A stretch of DNA of 12,958 bases from assembly GCA_017408535.1 (NCBI GenBank), contig JAFQUL010000242.1, forward strand, positions 1-12,958, in the 5' to 3' direction. This document shows positions 7,962-12,958 of the stretch, piece by piece. The DNA comes from Clostridia bacterium. GTDB lineage: Bacteria; Bacillota; Clostridia; Oscillospirales; CAG-272. The position numbers were made by a program, and so were the translations under genes. Numbering within the stretch: the first letter of the stretch is position 1; every line of letters starts with the position of its first letter. The notes under the pieces were generated by a model. The model ran no database searches. It saw nothing but the letters and a program-made list of their open reading frames with translations, and was not told where the DNA came from.

Positions 7962-8040
7962 ACTAACAAGATGTATGATCAAACATCGGAGTAATTCGGT
8001 TATTGATTGTAAAATTATAAGAATACGAAAGGTGATCACA

Positions 8041-8316
8041 ATGAACAAGACTCAGTTAGTTGATGCAGTTGCTAAGTCAGCAAATCTCAAGAAGAAGGAT
8101 GCTGAGGCAGCAGTTAATGCGTTCGTAGCAGCTATTTCCGATTCTCTTAAGAAGGGTGACAAAGTTCAGCTTGTAGGCTTTGGTACATTTGACGTTAAAG
8201 AAAGAGCAGCTCGTCAGGGTAGAAACCCCGCTACCGGTAAGGCTATGACCATTCCTGCATCCAAGCACATTGCCTTCACTGTTGGTAAGACTCTCAAGGA
8301 CGAAATCAATAAGTAA
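8041..8316 (+). CDS. hup: HU-family nucleoid DNA-binding protein
   Basis: This 91-residue protein has the standard HU length. MNKTQLVDAVA begins the helical dimerisation part, GFGTF at 46-50 starts the beta arm region, and RNPATGK at 61-67 is the DNA-intercalating arm tip with the conserved Pro63. Basic residues are abundant. HU homodimers bend and compact DNA and assist replication, recombination and transcription. The start at ATG 8041 is fixed by AAAGGTGATC at 8028-8037, almost complementary to the 16S 3' end; an open frame running upstream to 7933 is promoter and leader, and the protein family begins at this Met. The gene sits inside the mazG-rqcP interval with its own strong promoter and a downstream hairpin, so it is likely expressed largely as a monocistron at high level. 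Codon use (AAG, GCA/GCT) looks like that of a highly expressed gene. Confidence 0.96.
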   Translation: MNKTQLVDAVAKSANLKKKDAEAAVNAFVAAISDSLKKGDKVQLVGFGTFDVKERAARQGRNPATGKAMTIPASKHIAFTVGKTLKDEINK

Positions 8317-8341
8317 TTATCAATAAATAACAGATGAGGTG

Positions 8342-8376
8342 CCGGCAGTATGACTTTAAACTCATACTGCCGGTTT
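8342..8376 (+). terminator. hairpin, probable terminator after HU
   Basis: A perfect 12-base-pair stem, CCGGCAGTATGA at 8342-8353 with TCATACTGCCGG at 8362-8373, encloses an 8-base loop and is followed by TTTCTGCATT. The U run is short, so termination may be partial and allow some read-through into rqcP. It lies 25 bases after the HU stop codon. Confidence 0.65.
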
Positions 8377-8422
8377 CTGCATTGTAAAAGGTATTCATTT
8401 TTTTACAGAACGGAGACAGTAA

Positions 8423-8668
8423 ATGAGACTTGACAAGTTCCTTAAGGTGTCAAGAATAATCAAGCGCCGTACAGTGGCAAATGAGGCATGCGATTCCGAT
8501 CACGTTACCGTTAACGGCAGACGTGCAAAGGCCTCTTACGATATAAAAAAAGACGATCTGGTAGAGATCAAATTCGGTGATAAGGTACTTCGCTTCCGTG
8601 TTCTTGAGGTTAAAGAACAGGTGAGAAAGGAAGAAGCTGACAGTCTGTACGAAATAATCACGGAATAA
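8423..8668 (+). CDS. rqcP: S4-domain RNA-binding protein RqcP (YabO)
   Basis: This small 81-residue S4-domain protein is nearly collinear with B. subtilis YabO/RqcP: RLDKFLKVSRIIKRRTVAN at the N-terminus, VTVNGRRAKASYDIKKDD in the middle, and a KEEADSLYEII tail. In Bacillus, RqcP binds obstructed 50S subunits with peptidyl-tRNA and works with RqcH (Rqc2/NEMF homologue) to extend stalled chains with alanine tails; Arg2 and Arg16, described as important there, are both present. It is a cytoplasmic, ribosome-associated factor also related to Hsp15 of proteobacteria. CGGAGA precedes the ATG by about eight bases. It keeps the Bacillus yab gene order, with yabP following 67 bases later. No dedicated promoter is obvious in the gap after the HU hairpin. 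rqcH is not in the window. Confidence 0.93.
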   Translation: MRLDKFLKVSRIIKRRTVANEACDSDHVTVNGRRAKASYDIKKDDLVEIKFGDKVLRFRVLEVKEQVRKEEADSLYEIITE

Positions 8669-8685
8669 TATCTGCAGTCGGGAAT

Positions 8686-8719
8686 ATATTTGTACTGAGG
8701 AGTATAACCCTACAAATAT
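8686..8719 (+). repeat. inverted repeat just upstream of yabP
   Basis: ATATTTGTA at 8686-8694 is perfectly repeated in inverse as TACAAATAT at 8711-8719, with a 16-base spacer. It lies immediately before the yabP ribosome site. It could be an operator or an RNA hairpin controlling yabP; a poor fit to sigma-E boxes was noted and is not claimed. Confidence 0.4.
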
Positions 8720-8723
8720 TTCC

Positions 8724-8731
8724 GAGGTGAT
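8724..8731 (+). promoter_or_regulatory. ribosome binding site deciding the yabP start
   Basis: GAGGTGAT matches the 16S 3' end and is spaced correctly for ATG 8736. The in-frame GTG at 8727 lies inside this site and the GTG at 8733 is too close, so ATG 8736 is preferred. Confidence 0.7.
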
Positions 8732-8735
8732 AGTG

Positions 8736-9017
8736 ATGAACGTAGAGAAGGAGATGTCTCTCCCCCACGGTTTTCAGGTCAAAGACAGAAAAACTATATA
8801 TGTCAGCGGTGTTACAGAGGTAATTTCTTTTGATGATACCTCGGTTTTTCTTAAAACAAATGCAGGCGGTATGGCAATAGAGGGTGCTGAACTGAAGATC
8901 GGTAAGCTGTCGCTTGAGAACGGTGAGCTTTCAGCTGACGGGAAGATCGATTCGGTATACTATTTCAGTACAGACAAAAAAGGGAAGAGCGGATTATTCG
9001 GTGGAGGCAAAAGGTGA
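8736..9017 (+). CDS. yabP: sporulation protein YabP (YabP/YqfC family)
   Basis: This 93-residue protein of the YabP/YqfC family has HGFQVKDRKTIYVSGV, then EVISFDDTSVFLKTNAGG, MAIEGAELKIGKLSLENGEL and the closing DGKIDSVYYF, the family's typical beta-rich pattern of a tribasic start, a GV-x-x-V-x-SFD strand and a G-x-I-x-G turn. A Gly/Lys-rich tail (KGKSGLFGGGKR) follows. In B. subtilis yabP is expressed in the mother cell under sigma-E and is needed for normal sporulation; the biochemical role is unknown. The ATG at 8736 is selected from the ribosome site. The stop codon overlaps the yabQ start in GTGA, so the two are translationally coupled. Presence of yabP and yabQ argues that the organism belongs to a spore-forming lineage, though not that it still sporulates. 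Confidence 0.9.
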   Translation: MNVEKEMSLPHGFQVKDRKTIYVSGVTEVISFDDTSVFLKTNAGGMAIEGAELKIGKLSLENGELSADGKIDSVYYFSTDKKGKSGLFGGGKR

Positions 9018-9559
9018 TATCCGGTCCTTCTATGCTTATGATGCCGCTTTCGGAGCAGACAGCCGTCTTTTTGAGAGCCGTTTTTATGGGGATATTTTTC
9101 GGCGCAATATACGATATTTTTCGCATAACCCGTATTATTATCGGAGTGCAGTACAGGAATTCACCGAAGAGTAAGAAAATAGCAAAGGATCCTCCGCTCC
9201 TTGAACGGCTTCCAAAGATGAGTGAGAAAGCAGTTCGTATAGCAAGAAACATTACTGTTGTTTTAGGAGATGTACTTTTTTCACTTGTCTGTGCCGTGGT
9301 ATTATCGGTGTTTATATACCGGTACTGCAGCGGCATAATACGCTTCTACGTTTTTTTAGGCAGTGTTTTAGGTTTTGCGGCATATTATAATTCAATAGGT
9401 CGGTTTGTAATATTTGTATCGGACAAAATTGTTTTTTTTATCACGTTTATTCTTAAGCGGTTATTGTGTGTTATCCTTTTTCCGTTTGTTTTTATTTCGG
9501 ATAGGGTAAGACTGGCGATAAAAGAAAAAAGGAAAAAGATTGAGAATGAAAGCGAATAA
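9014..9559 (+). CDS. yabQ: sporulation membrane protein YabQ
   Basis: This 181-residue membrane protein fits the YabQ family, which is required for spore cortex formation in Bacillus and made in the mother cell. The N-terminal hydrophobic stretch LRAVFMGIFFGAIYDIFRI carries the family's G-x-x-YDxxR-x-x-R pattern. A basic, Lys/Ser-rich loop (residues about 50-75) follows, then three closely spaced hydrophobic helices and a highly basic C-terminal tail (IKEKRKKIENE). The GTG start at 9014 is supported by GGAGG at 9003-9007 and by the 4-base GTGA overlap with the yabP stop; the next ATG (9032) would cut six residues. The 3' end overlaps divIC by 14 or 20 bases. No enzymatic motif is visible. Confidence 0.88.
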   Translation: MISGPSMLMMPLSEQTAVFLRAVFMGIFFGAIYDIFRITRIIIGVQYRNSPKSKKIAKDPPLLERLPKMSEKAVRIARNITVVLGDVLFSLVCAVVLSVFIYRYCSGIIRFYVFLGSVLGFAAYYNSIGRFVIFVSDKIVFFITFILKRLLCVILFPFVFISDRVRLAIKEKRKKIENESE

Positions 9560-9836
9560 CAAAAAGAGAGTTAATTTTTTTGTTCGGATAGCTGCGGCAG
9601 TTTTTATACTTTTTTGCCTTGTTACCGTAGTAACTATCCAGCTTGAATATAATGAACTTGAAGAAAAGAAAGCTGAACTTGAAAGAGAAAAGCTTGATAA
9701 AAATATAAATATCGAGAGACTTCAGAATGATCTGAATACTCCAATCGATGAGGAGTACATAATCAGAGTGGCGAAGGATAAGCTTAATCTTCGCCTCCCG
9801 GAGGAGATCATATTCTATAACGATCTTGTAAAGTAA
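9546..9836 (+). CDS. divIC: DivIC/FtsB-type septum formation initiator
   Basis: This bitopic membrane protein of about 96 residues has a short basic cytoplasmic tail (KANNKKR), a single transmembrane helix (about residues 10-31), an extracytoplasmic coiled coil (EYNELEEKKAELEREKLDKN and onward) and the family end motif EEYIIRVAKDKLNLRLPEE with IFYND. DivIC, with DivIB and FtsL, forms the divisome subcomplex that activates septal peptidoglycan synthesis, and it also acts at the sporulation septum. Two starts are possible: TTG at 9540 (AAAGGA six bases upstream) or ATG at 9546; the ATG is used here, and the difference is two residues. It overlaps the yabQ end, and a serine hydrolase gene follows after 46 bases. 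Position after yabP-yabQ is the conserved Bacillus order. Confidence 0.92.
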   Translation: MKANNKKRVNFFVRIAAAVFILFCLVTVVTIQLEYNELEEKKAELEREKLDKNINIERLQNDLNTPIDEEYIIRVAKDKLNLRLPEEIIFYNDLVK

Positions 9837-9882
9837 AAAATATTATTCAGTGCCGCAGAGCGGTACGGAATGGATTGGTAAA

Positions 9883-11319
9883 ATGGATAAATTCCCGGAA
9901 AAAGATAACAAAAGCCCGAGCACGGCAAAGCGTACTCCGCCAAGAGCGGCCAGAATCCCAAGACAGGTGCCGACAGCTGAGAAAAGACCACCTCAGTCGG
10001 TTAATATTCCTCCGCATCATGAAAATCTGAATCCTCAGAGCGCCGGGGGCGGAAAGAAGAATACAGCACTTATTGCGGTTTTTGTCGTTCTGATAGTTCT
10101 TCTTGTTGCTGCTGTGGTGACTGTATCTGTACTTTTCTACTCAGATCACAGCAAGCTTACAGAGGAGAATGCGATCGCACAAGGAAAGATAGCAGAGCTT
10201 GAAAGCTATAAGGCGGGCGCTATCGCAGATCTTGCCGAATTGACCGCTAAACGGGACGAACTTATAGCTCAAGTAGATGAGCTCAGCCTTAACACCGATG
10301 AGCGTATAAAGATCCTTAATGCCGAGATCGATAAAAAGGTCAGTGAGATAGCTGCTCTGAACGAAAGCATTGACAGATACAAAGACATATATGCAGTTGA
10401 TGTGCGTGATCAGGTAGAGCTTGTGAATGAGTTGACCAAATTGATTGAAGAGGACGCGCCTCTCTTTAATCTCAAGGAGGGAATAGATACCTCTGAGATA
10501 AAGGTTGGCGATATTGATGAAAACGGTAATGAGATAACCGAAAAGGATCTTTATGAGTATCCGCGTATATCGGTTTATTACGAGGACATATCTACAGGCT
10601 TCAGATACAGCTACAATGCGGACGACGTTGTATTCAGCGCAAGTGTTGTTAAGGCGGTATACATACTTTCTCTTCTTGAGGACGTTTCCGCGGCTCATGC
10701 CGCAGCTGAAGAGGCGAGAGAAAACCCGGATGACGAGCTTGTTTTTGAGGATGAAAAGTTTGATATAGAAAATCAAAAGTGGATACTCACAAACAGTGCC
10801 AAGAGAGAAGGCTCAGGAAAGCTTTCCGATATGGAGGAGGGAACTGAGTTTACATATCTTGAGCTTGTTAAGTATGCAATAACGGAGAGTGACAATACTG
10901 CGTTTTCTGAACTTCGCAGGGTATTTGGATACGATTCCTTTTATGCACTTGCATCAAAACTTGGCGTTACCAGTATGCGCAGCAGTTTTAACAATCTTTC
11001 AGCTCAGGATGCGGGTAAGTTCCTTCGCCGTATTTATGAGTTTACCGAGAGCGGTGACAGGTTCGGTGCTATTCTCAAGGAATATATGATGAGCACTAAG
11101 TTCAGCGTTCTTCTTCCTTCCGGTGTTTATCCTACAAAGGTCGCTCACAAATACGGTTGGGATAAGGAAGCTTATCACGATGCAGGTATCGTTTACAATG
11201 AAAAGCCGTATATCCTTGTTATAATGACAGATATGGACGAGGGCGGCGACGAAGTAAACGATTATATTAAATCAATAATTAAAAAGATAGACCTCATGCA
11301 CCGCAATTTTTACGGATAA
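9883..11319 (+). CDS. membrane-anchored serine hydrolase of the class A beta-lactamase/PBP fold
   Basis: The product is about 478 residues, numbered here from ATG 9883. A Pro/Arg/Lys-rich cytoplasmic tail (1-60) precedes one transmembrane helix (about 61-86), a long coiled coil (about 89-166), and a C-terminal serine hydrolase domain. The catalytic set is Ser254-V-V-Lys257 (SxxK), Ser336-Asp-Asn338 (SDN) and Lys423-Tyr-Gly425 in place of KTG. No ExxLN omega-loop glutamate is recognisable between SDN and KYG, so hydrolysis of beta-lactams by the class A mechanism is doubtful; a peptidase or transpeptidase-like role at the cell wall is more plausible. The position behind divIC suggests division or envelope work, by inference. 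A GTG at 9850 is in frame but has no ribosome site; the ATG is preferred although its own site (GGAATGGA) is weak. A strong terminator follows directly. Confidence 0.82.
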   Translation: MDKFPEKDNKSPSTAKRTPPRAARIPRQVPTAEKRPPQSVNIPPHHENLNPQSAGGGKKNTALIAVFVVLIVLLVAAVVTVSVLFYSDHSKLTEENAIAQGKIAELESYKAGAIADLAELTAKRDELIAQVDELSLNTDERIKILNAEIDKKVSEIAALNESIDRYKDIYAVDVRDQVELVNELTKLIEEDAPLFNLKEGIDTSEIKVGDIDENGNEITEKDLYEYPRISVYYEDISTGFRYSYNADDVVFSASVVKAVYILSLLEDVSAAHAAAEEARENPDDELVFEDEKFDIENQKWILTNSAKREGSGKLSDMEEGTEFTYLELVKYAITESDNTAFSELRRVFGYDSFYALASKLGVTSMRSSFNNLSAQDAGKFLRRIYEFTESGDRFGAILKEYMMSTKFSVLLPSGVYPTKVAHKYGWDKEAYHDAGIVYNEKPYILVIMTDMDEGGDEVNDYIKSIIKKIDLMHRNFYG

Positions 11320-11322
11320 TTC

Positions 11323-11350
11323 AAAAGAGCCTTTTTCGAAAGGCTCTTTT
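11323..11350 (+). terminator. Rho-independent terminator ending the divIC-serine hydrolase unit
   Basis: AAAAGAGCCTTT at 11323-11334 pairs perfectly with AAAGGCTCTTTT at 11339-11350 around a TTCG tetraloop. It starts four bases after the serine hydrolase stop codon. The A and T tracts at both ends make it functional in either direction. Confidence 0.9.
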
Positions 11351-11388
11351 GTCACAAAATACAGCTTATTTTTTTTCTTCGAAAAAAT

Positions 11389-11393
11389 GGAGA
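11389..11393 (+). promoter_or_regulatory. ribosome binding site deciding the GNAT start
   Basis: GGAGA precedes ATG 11399 by five bases. The earlier in-frame ATG at 11387 overlaps this site and has no Shine-Dalgarno of its own. Confidence 0.6.
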
Positions 11394-11398
11394 AGATT

Positions 11399-11938
11399 AT
11401 GATACTTAAAACCGAACGTCTTATCCTCCGTCCCTGGCAGGAGGATGATGCGTATGACCTTTACAAATGCGCCAAAGATCCTGATGTCGGTTATCCAGCC
11501 GGATGGCCGGCTCACACAAGCGTCGAAGACAGTCTTAGAGTAATCCGCGAGATTCTCTCAGCGCCTGAAACCTATGCTGTGTGCCTAAATACAGATGGAA
11601 AGGCCATAGGATCAATAGGTCTGAAGTTGGGGAGTGCCACCGATATGACCGATCGTTCGGACGAATGTGAGCTCGGCTATTGGGTGGCTAAGCCGTTTTG
11701 GGGACGTGGAATTATTCCCGAAGCCTCACGTGAACTCCTGCGCCGTGCCTTTGAGGACCTCAAAATGCGTGCCGTTTGGTGCGGTTACTATGACGGAAAC
11801 ATAAATTCTCGACGTGTCCAGGAAAAACTCGGATTTATCTATCACCACACTACAGAGGGACTGGAGATCAAACCTGTAAACGAGATTCGTACCGAGCACG
11901 TGATGCTGATGAGTAAAGAAATGTGGAATAATATTTGA
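11399..11938 (+). CDS. GNAT family N-acetyltransferase, RimJ/RimL type
   Basis: This 179-residue GNAT protein begins MILKTERLILRPWQEDDA, the standard opening of the RimJ/RimL subgroup (acetyltransferase_3). A substrate-side segment, then GSIGLKLG, ELGYWVAKPFWGRG with the acetyl-CoA pyrophosphate-binding (Q/R)-x-x-G-x-(G/A)-like loop in modified form (FWGRGIIPEA), and the C-terminal NINSRRVQEKLGFIY motif are all present. These enzymes transfer acetyl from acetyl-CoA to amines: ribosomal protein N-termini, or small molecules and antibiotics in other members. The target cannot be inferred. ATG 11399 is chosen over 11387 by the ribosome site. It is separated from upstream genes by a strong terminator, and no clear promoter was found in the 48 intervening bases. 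Downstream is repeat-rich non-coding DNA, so this may be an accessory gene. Confidence 0.88.
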   Translation: MILKTERLILRPWQEDDAYDLYKCAKDPDVGYPAGWPAHTSVEDSLRVIREILSAPETYAVCLNTDGKAIGSIGLKLGSATDMTDRSDECELGYWVAKPFWGRGIIPEASRELLRRAFEDLKMRAVWCGYYDGNINSRRVQEKLGFIYHHTTEGLEIKPVNEIRTEHVMLMSKEMWNNI

Positions 11939-11954
11939 CTGGGTAATACATATA

Positions 11955-12004
11955 CATCGAAGGCAATGTGATTTATAAAATTGATGTGATAAATCATATC
12001 GATG
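11955..12004. repeat. nested AT-rich inverted repeat
   Basis: Outer arms CATCGA (11955-11960) and TCGATG (11999-12004) enclose inner arms TGATTTAT (11969-11976) and ATAAATCA (11989-11996) around a 12-base centre. Such ATCGA/TGAT/ATCA-rich short repeats occur between genes in gut Firmicutes, from memory. Function is unknown; a decayed repeat or a folded 3' region of the GNAT transcript are both possible. Confidence 0.5.
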
Positions 12005-12022
12005 ACAAATAGGAATAGAAAT

Positions 12023-12142
12023 AAGGGGTGCCTTCCATAAAGCAAGTTTTGCCTGCTGAAAAAGGTAAAAGGAGTACGAGCAATTTTGTTCGTACTCCTT
12101 TTCGCACGTCTTACAGGCAAGGTATAGTGTGTTGCACCTTTT
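12023..12142 (+). other. three-level nested stem structure, possible structured RNA or hairpin repeat
   Basis: Three helices nest in register: AAGGGGTGC (12023-12031) with GCACCTTTT (12134-12142), nine pairs including two G-U; TTGCCTG (12049-12055) with CAGGCAA (12114-12120); and AAAAGGAGTACGA (12067-12079) with TCGTACTCCTTTT (12090-12102), thirteen perfect pairs. The two G-U pairs form only in a plus-strand RNA; on the other strand they become A-C mismatches. The inner hairpin alone could act as a terminator for the GNAT transcript. No match to a known ncRNA class is claimed. Confidence 0.45.
12067..12102 (+). terminator. hairpin, possible bidirectional terminator
   Basis: A 13-base-pair perfect stem runs from AAAAGGAGTACGA to TCGTACTCCTTTT with a 10-base loop, ending in TTTT and then CGCACG. 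It could end transcription from GNAT on the plus strand or from the convergent gene on the minus strand. The free U run is weak because the T residues pair in the stem. Confidence 0.5.
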
Positions 12143-12167
12143 AGGTGTACTGTCGGGTGGTAGCATA

Positions 12168-12346
12168 GCCTTCCTCCGGGAGGAAGGTGGCACGCGGCGG
12201 GGGGCCCGAAGCGAATGAAATGAGCTTTGGGGGTTCGCTGCGGAGCGTGACGGAAGGAGACGGCGCGACTTTGAATTTCTAAAAACTTTATGGTAACGCG
12301 TTCTCCCTCAGTCGCCTTCGGTGCCAGTTCCCTCCCGGAGGGAGCC
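12168..12346. repeat. GC-rich palindromic element, MITE-like
   Basis: About 180 bases begin with a 19-base palindrome, CCTTCCTCCGGGAGGAAGG (12169-12187), and end with a 15-base palindrome, TCCCTCCCGGAGGGA (12329-12343). The outer 26 bases (12168-12193) match the reverse complement of the last 26 (12321-12346) at 21 positions, and an inner pair (12247-12260 against 12302-12315) matches at 11 of 14. The GC content stands out from the surroundings. There is no coding capacity for a transposase. From memory, elements with CTTCCTCCGGGAGG/CCCTCCCGGAGGG ends recur in gut Firmicutes genomes such as Faecalibacterium and relatives. No clear target-site duplication was found. Confidence 0.65.
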
Positions 12347-12393
12347 TTGGGTTAGCGTCCCCCTAAAGTCCATCTACTTTTCCTGACAAGCAC

Positions 12394-12415
12394 TGCTTTT
12401 GTGGACACAAAAGCA
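12394..12415. repeat. short perfect inverted repeat beyond the 3' end of the minus-strand gene
   Basis: TGCTTTTGTG (12394-12403) and CACAAAAGCA (12406-12415) flank a 2-base centre. It lies 13 bases past the stop codon of the minus-strand gene, where a terminator is expected, but there is no free T run after the stem on that strand, so terminator function is uncertain. Confidence 0.4.
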
Positions 12416-12427
12416 AAAATGATTTCT

Positions 12428-12958
12428 CTATTTATCAAGAAAATTTGCCAAACCACAAAACAAAGCATTATATTTCACAGATAAAAAATTGTCTTCTGCA
12501 TCTTTCCGCAATAGCTGTTGTATGGCATTGTACAATTTATTTGCAAAAAACTCTATGTTATCCATTTGCACGCTTGAATACGTTTCAGAACGAATGTCAA
12601 TTCCAATTAAAGGAGTGTATTCTGGAAAATACGTACACATTAGCACCTTCCGTAAGTATTCCTTTGACAAGTTCAGATTTTTTTGATAGTTCTCATTTTC
12701 AAACGGAGTCTCGCAAAAATATATAGCCATTCTGTAATTCGCATAACTGCGAATATCCTCATCTTGTGAAATATCTAAAATACGAGTAGTACATTCAAAT
12801 ATTTTTTCATTTATTTCTCGTTGTTGATTTTCATTTTCTATATTATCGTGGAGATTTTCAAGAAGTGAAAGCTGTATTTTCATTACTCGATCATCATTCA
12901 TAATATCAAGTACATCTATTAAAAAATCCTCGTATTCTTTACTAAGGGCAGAAAAACC
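12428..12958 (-). CDS. hypothetical protein, C-terminal part, running off the window
   Basis: The frame is open from the window edge to a TAG at 12428-12430 on the minus strand, giving at least 176 residues. An internal ATG at 12901 is not taken as the start because the frame continues upstream (residues GFSALSKEYEDFLIDVLDI precede it) and no ribosome site is evident there. The protein is acidic and apparently all-helical, with pairs of helices separated by short loops (for example SYANYRMAIYF and NLSKEYLRKVL), which resembles the tetratricopeptide-like C-terminal halves of some regulators; this is a weak impression, and no motif identifies a function. Base composition is clearly more AT-rich than the genes to the left, with codons such as AAT, GAA, AAA and ATA prevalent, suggesting acquired DNA. 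Confidence 0.6.
   Translation of the reverse strand, partial: GFSALSKEYEDFLIDVLDIMNDDRVMKIQLSLLENLHDNIENENQQREINEKIFECTTRILDISQDEDIRSYANYRMAIYFCETPFENENYQKNLNLSKEYLRKVLMCTYFPEYTPLIGIDIRSETYSSVQMDNIEFFANKLYNAIQQLLRKDAEDNFLSVKYNALFCGLANFLDK

Larger units (their letters stand above)
11939..12427. other. non-coding, repeat-rich interval
   Basis: These 489 bases separate the GNAT gene from a convergent minus-strand gene. They contain an AT-rich double inverted repeat (11955-12004), a nested stem block (12023-12142), a GC-rich palindromic element (12168-12346) and a short perfect inverted repeat (12394-12415). Open frames on the minus strand here run antisense into the GNAT gene and through the hairpins, and lack credible ribosome sites or known motifs, so none is called. 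Confidence 0.7.

Noticed and set aside
7933..8040. An N-terminal extension of HU beginning at 7933
   Set aside because: The stretch contains the HU promoter and leader. The HU family starts at the Met at 8041, which has an excellent ribosome site.
8682..8709. A sigma-E promoter upstream of yabP
   Set aside because: GAATATA and GTATAACC vaguely resemble sigma-E boxes, but the -10 lacks the CATA core and the fit is too loose to claim.
9850..9882. A GTG start for the serine hydrolase at 9850
   Set aside because: There is no Shine-Dalgarno upstream (the preceding bases are A/T-rich). The ATG at 9883 gives a normal basic cytoplasmic tail.
11349..11371. A promoter for the GNAT gene (TTGTCA with a T-rich -10)
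   Set aside because: No acceptable -10 occurs at 16-18 bases from the TTGTCA, and the candidate TTATTT is only 11 bases away.
11842..12120. A second minus-strand frame of 92 codons over the same non-coding block
   Set aside because: It is also antisense to GNAT, has low-complexity Phe/Ile-rich content with no motif, and overlaps the other rejected frame in a different phase.
12023..12142. An integron attC-like recombination site
   Set aside because: The nested stem resembles attC in being an imperfect hairpin, but the GTTRRRY/RYYYAAC core sites are not present, nor is an integrase visible.
11726..12193. A 155-codon open frame on the minus strand overlapping the GNAT gene and the repeat block
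   Set aside because: It runs antisense through more than 200 bases of a well-supported GNAT gene, starts inside the palindromic element and crosses the nested hairpins. No domain or ribosome site supports it.
12445..12726. A plus-strand open frame of 93 codons opposite the right-edge gene
   Set aside because: The minus frame is open for at least 530 bases to the window edge and gives a more protein-like sequence. The plus frame looks like a shadow and lacks a ribosome site.

Overview
The window looks like a chromosomal segment of a spore-lineage, fermentative Clostridia, most likely Ruminococcaceae/Oscillospiraceae. The supporting observations are the gene order, which resembles the Bacillus/Clostridia rel-dtd and yabM-yabN-yabO-yabP-yabQ-divIC neighbourhoods, strong AAGG-type ribosome binding sites, occasional TTG/GTG starts, moderate GC by eye, and two sporulation-family proteins (YabP, YabQ). 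No phage, CRISPR, rRNA or tRNA gene is visible.

Region 1 (1-7039) is a tightly packed plus-strand series with gaps of 10-28 bases. It holds the 3' end of a rel/relA-type (p)ppGpp synthetase/hydrolase, dtd (D-aminoacyl-tRNA deacylase), hemZ (radical SAM, HemN-like), a uridine-kinase-type nucleoside kinase, a trimeric-type purine nucleoside phosphorylase, an MtaD-type methylthioadenosine/S-adenosylhomocysteine deaminase, and a 14-helix MOP-superfamily flippase (YabM/SpoVB type). The middle three genes form a plausible nucleoside salvage module.

Region 2 (7088-11350) follows the Bacillus yab order: mazG, then an inserted HU gene with its own strong promoter and terminator, then rqcP (yabO), yabP, yabQ and divIC. 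These cover nucleotide sanitation, nucleoid structure, ribosome rescue, sporulation and division. Next to divIC is a membrane-anchored serine hydrolase of the class A beta-lactamase/penicillin-binding fold. It ends at a textbook terminator and is probably a cell-wall or division-related protein.

Region 3 (11351-12958) is accessory in character: a GNAT acetyltransferase, then about 490 bases without a gene. That stretch holds a nested inverted repeat, a second multi-level nested stem structure, and a GC-rich palindromic element of about 180 bases that looks like a small non-autonomous repeat (MITE-like). The window ends inside an AT-rich minus-strand gene of unknown function.

Most of the window is conserved housekeeping. 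The least explained parts are the folded non-coding block at 11955-12346, the dyad overlapping the HU promoter, the dyad upstream of yabP, and the divIC-linked serine hydrolase. I did not find a convincing new multi-gene system.
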